Assembly: GCA_964423615.1 (NCBI GenBank)
Contig: CAYRFQ010000112.1
Coordinates: 1-23,903 of the forward strand
DNA length: 23,903 nt
Reading direction: 5' to 3'
Source: CAYRFQ01 sp964423615
GTDB taxonomy: Bacteria > Planctomycetota > Planctomycetia > Gemmatales > Gemmataceae
This document shows positions 23,341-23,903 of the stretch, piece after piece. Below the pieces are notes generated by a model. It ran no database searches. It worked only from the letters and a program-made list of their open reading frames with translations, and had not been told where the DNA came from. Every line of letters starts with the position of its first letter. Positions within the stretch are counted from its first letter, which is position 1. The translations under genes and the position numbers were made by a program.

Positions 23341-23351
23341 GCTACAGCCCC
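23279..23351 (-). tRNA. tRNA-Arg(TCT)
   Basis: The minus strand folds into a full 73-nt cloverleaf: acceptor GGGGCTG, TA, D stem GCTC/GAGC, anticodon stem ACGGA/TCCGT with loop TTTCTAA (anticodon TCT, decoding AGA), 5-nt variable loop CGGTC, T stem GCAGG/CCTGC with loop TTCGAAT, then CAGCCCT and discriminator G. CCA is not encoded; TTTC follows. The first acceptor pair is G-U rather than G-C. The 3' half is overlapped on the other strand by the integrase frame, so the tRNA is the probable attachment site, with the 3' end restored by element DNA. Confidence 0.93.
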
Positions 23352-23652
23352 ACAGTGACGTAAGTCATAAAAAGAAATGATTTATGTCGCTTAGAGCCTC
23401 CAAAGACTTAACACCAATATCCTAAATTTTAGGCGCTTTTGATACCCTTACAAGCTCATTCGGTATCAGAAGGTATCATGAAAAATTGTCGACTTGTAGT
23501 GATCGAATCCGTCATTTTCCACGTGGCCTCTTTCCCATCCACCTGCAAGTTCCTTTCCCTCACCTTTAAAGTCACCTTCAACGTTCCTGGTCCTCTCCGT
23601 TTCGGATGGCAACAAGGCTATTGGCGTACTATGACACCTTGCGATTTCTACT
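23352..23652. other. Spacer upstream of the tRNA
   Basis: AT-rich 301-bp stretch that must contain the tRNA promoter on the minus strand; no clear boxes were identified. CCTAAA/TTTAGG (23421-23433) is a tight palindrome, and TGATACC (23440-23446) faces two copies of GGTATCA (23462-23468, 23472-23478). No gene is supported. Confidence 0.4.
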
Positions 23653-23903
23653 TTAGACGGCTAAAAATGTCGGACTTTCAAAGAGTTGGAACTTCCTTGT
23701 GATCAAGGAGTCGATTTTGTTTTTGTGTTTTCCAAAAAGTCCATCCATACACTCCTCGATCGCCTCTTTGAATTGGTCAAAATTTTCATAGCGCTTGCCT
23801 GCCAAGCATTGCTCTTTGACAGCAATTCCCGGCACGTAGTGAACAAGTCGTTTTTTTGCCCCAGCGGTTGTCTTTGCCTTGGCTTTGGTGTGTTGAAACG
23901 TTC
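23653..23903 (-). CDS. Probable transposase-like protein, C-terminal end (partial)
   Basis: An open frame enters from the right edge on the minus strand and stops at 23653. It gives about 82 residues, basic at first (KAKAKTTAGAKKRLVHYVPG), then RYENFDQFKEAIEECMDGLF and KNKIDSLITRKFQLFE. The last part resembles the end of IS630-type transposases, where a Y--F--F--AI--F helix is followed by a SLLT-NF-strand. The upstream residues lack the LNPIE motif expected shortly before, so this may be a degraded copy or a different family. The gene continues outside the window. Confidence 0.4.
   Translation of the reverse strand, partial: TFQHTKAKAKTTAGAKKRLVHYVPGIAVKEQCLAGKRYENFDQFKEAIEECMDGLFGKHKNKIDSLITRKFQLFESPTFLAV

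Noticed and set aside
23439..23702. 87-residue plus-strand ORF right of the tRNA
   Set aside because: No motif, no ribosome site, and it overlaps the tRNA upstream region and the end of the minus-strand transposase-like frame.
1..23903. CRISPR array, toxin-antitoxin or defence genes
   Set aside because: No regularly spaced direct repeats and no defence-type domains were seen on either strand.

Overview
The window reads as chromosomal DNA of a planctomycete. The support is a set of families and signatures typical of that phylum: a Tat-exported Gfo/Idh/MocA oxidoreductase, a Tat-exported DUF1501 protein, a very large secreted sulfatase fused to HEAT repeats, a haem peroxidase with an LExR-type N-terminal motif (LLEHLESRIVPSS) and Ca-binding repeats, and a zinc-ribbon/charged-linker/membrane protein. 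The genus cannot be named from the sequence alone.

Layout. 1-700 is debris: the 3' end of an IS5-type transposase and a frameshifted beta-helix surface-protein remnant. 866-3916 holds a Tat oxidoreductase, then a response regulator whose stop codon overlaps the start of an RlmI-type 23S rRNA methyltransferase. 4196-7474 is a hydroxyproline-catabolism cluster: DapA-family deaminase, 4-hydroxyproline 2-epimerase and FAD D-amino-acid dehydrogenase, the last two overlapping by 4 bp. After a spacer rich in hairpins comes a convergent secreted haem peroxidase (7742-10288, minus). An 885-bp gene-free stretch follows, carrying a perfect 30-bp inverted repeat pair. Then come a zinc-ribbon membrane protein (minus), the 1616-residue sulfatase-HEAT gene, a convergent DUF1501 gene, a small secreted PrcB-like protein and a YehL/MoxR-type AAA+ ATPase.

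From about 20,780 the character changes to a decaying integrated element: two small ORFs (one a frameshifted TubC-N-like gene), a tyrosine recombinase with two in-frame stop codons, and a tRNA-Arg(TCT) whose 3' end is overlapped by the recombinase reading frame, so this tRNA is the likely attachment site. The right edge holds the 3' end of a probable transposase-like gene.

Together the intact genes point to a heterotroph that exports enzymes for polymer and sulfated-glycan breakdown and can use hydroxyproline, a collagen-type amino acid. No CRISPR array, rRNA or defence system was seen. The most notable items are the sulfatase-HEAT fusion with its non-canonical C-S-A-S-R maturation motif, the 30-bp inverted repeat pair at 10422-10675, and the doubly interrupted integrase fused to a tRNA attachment site.
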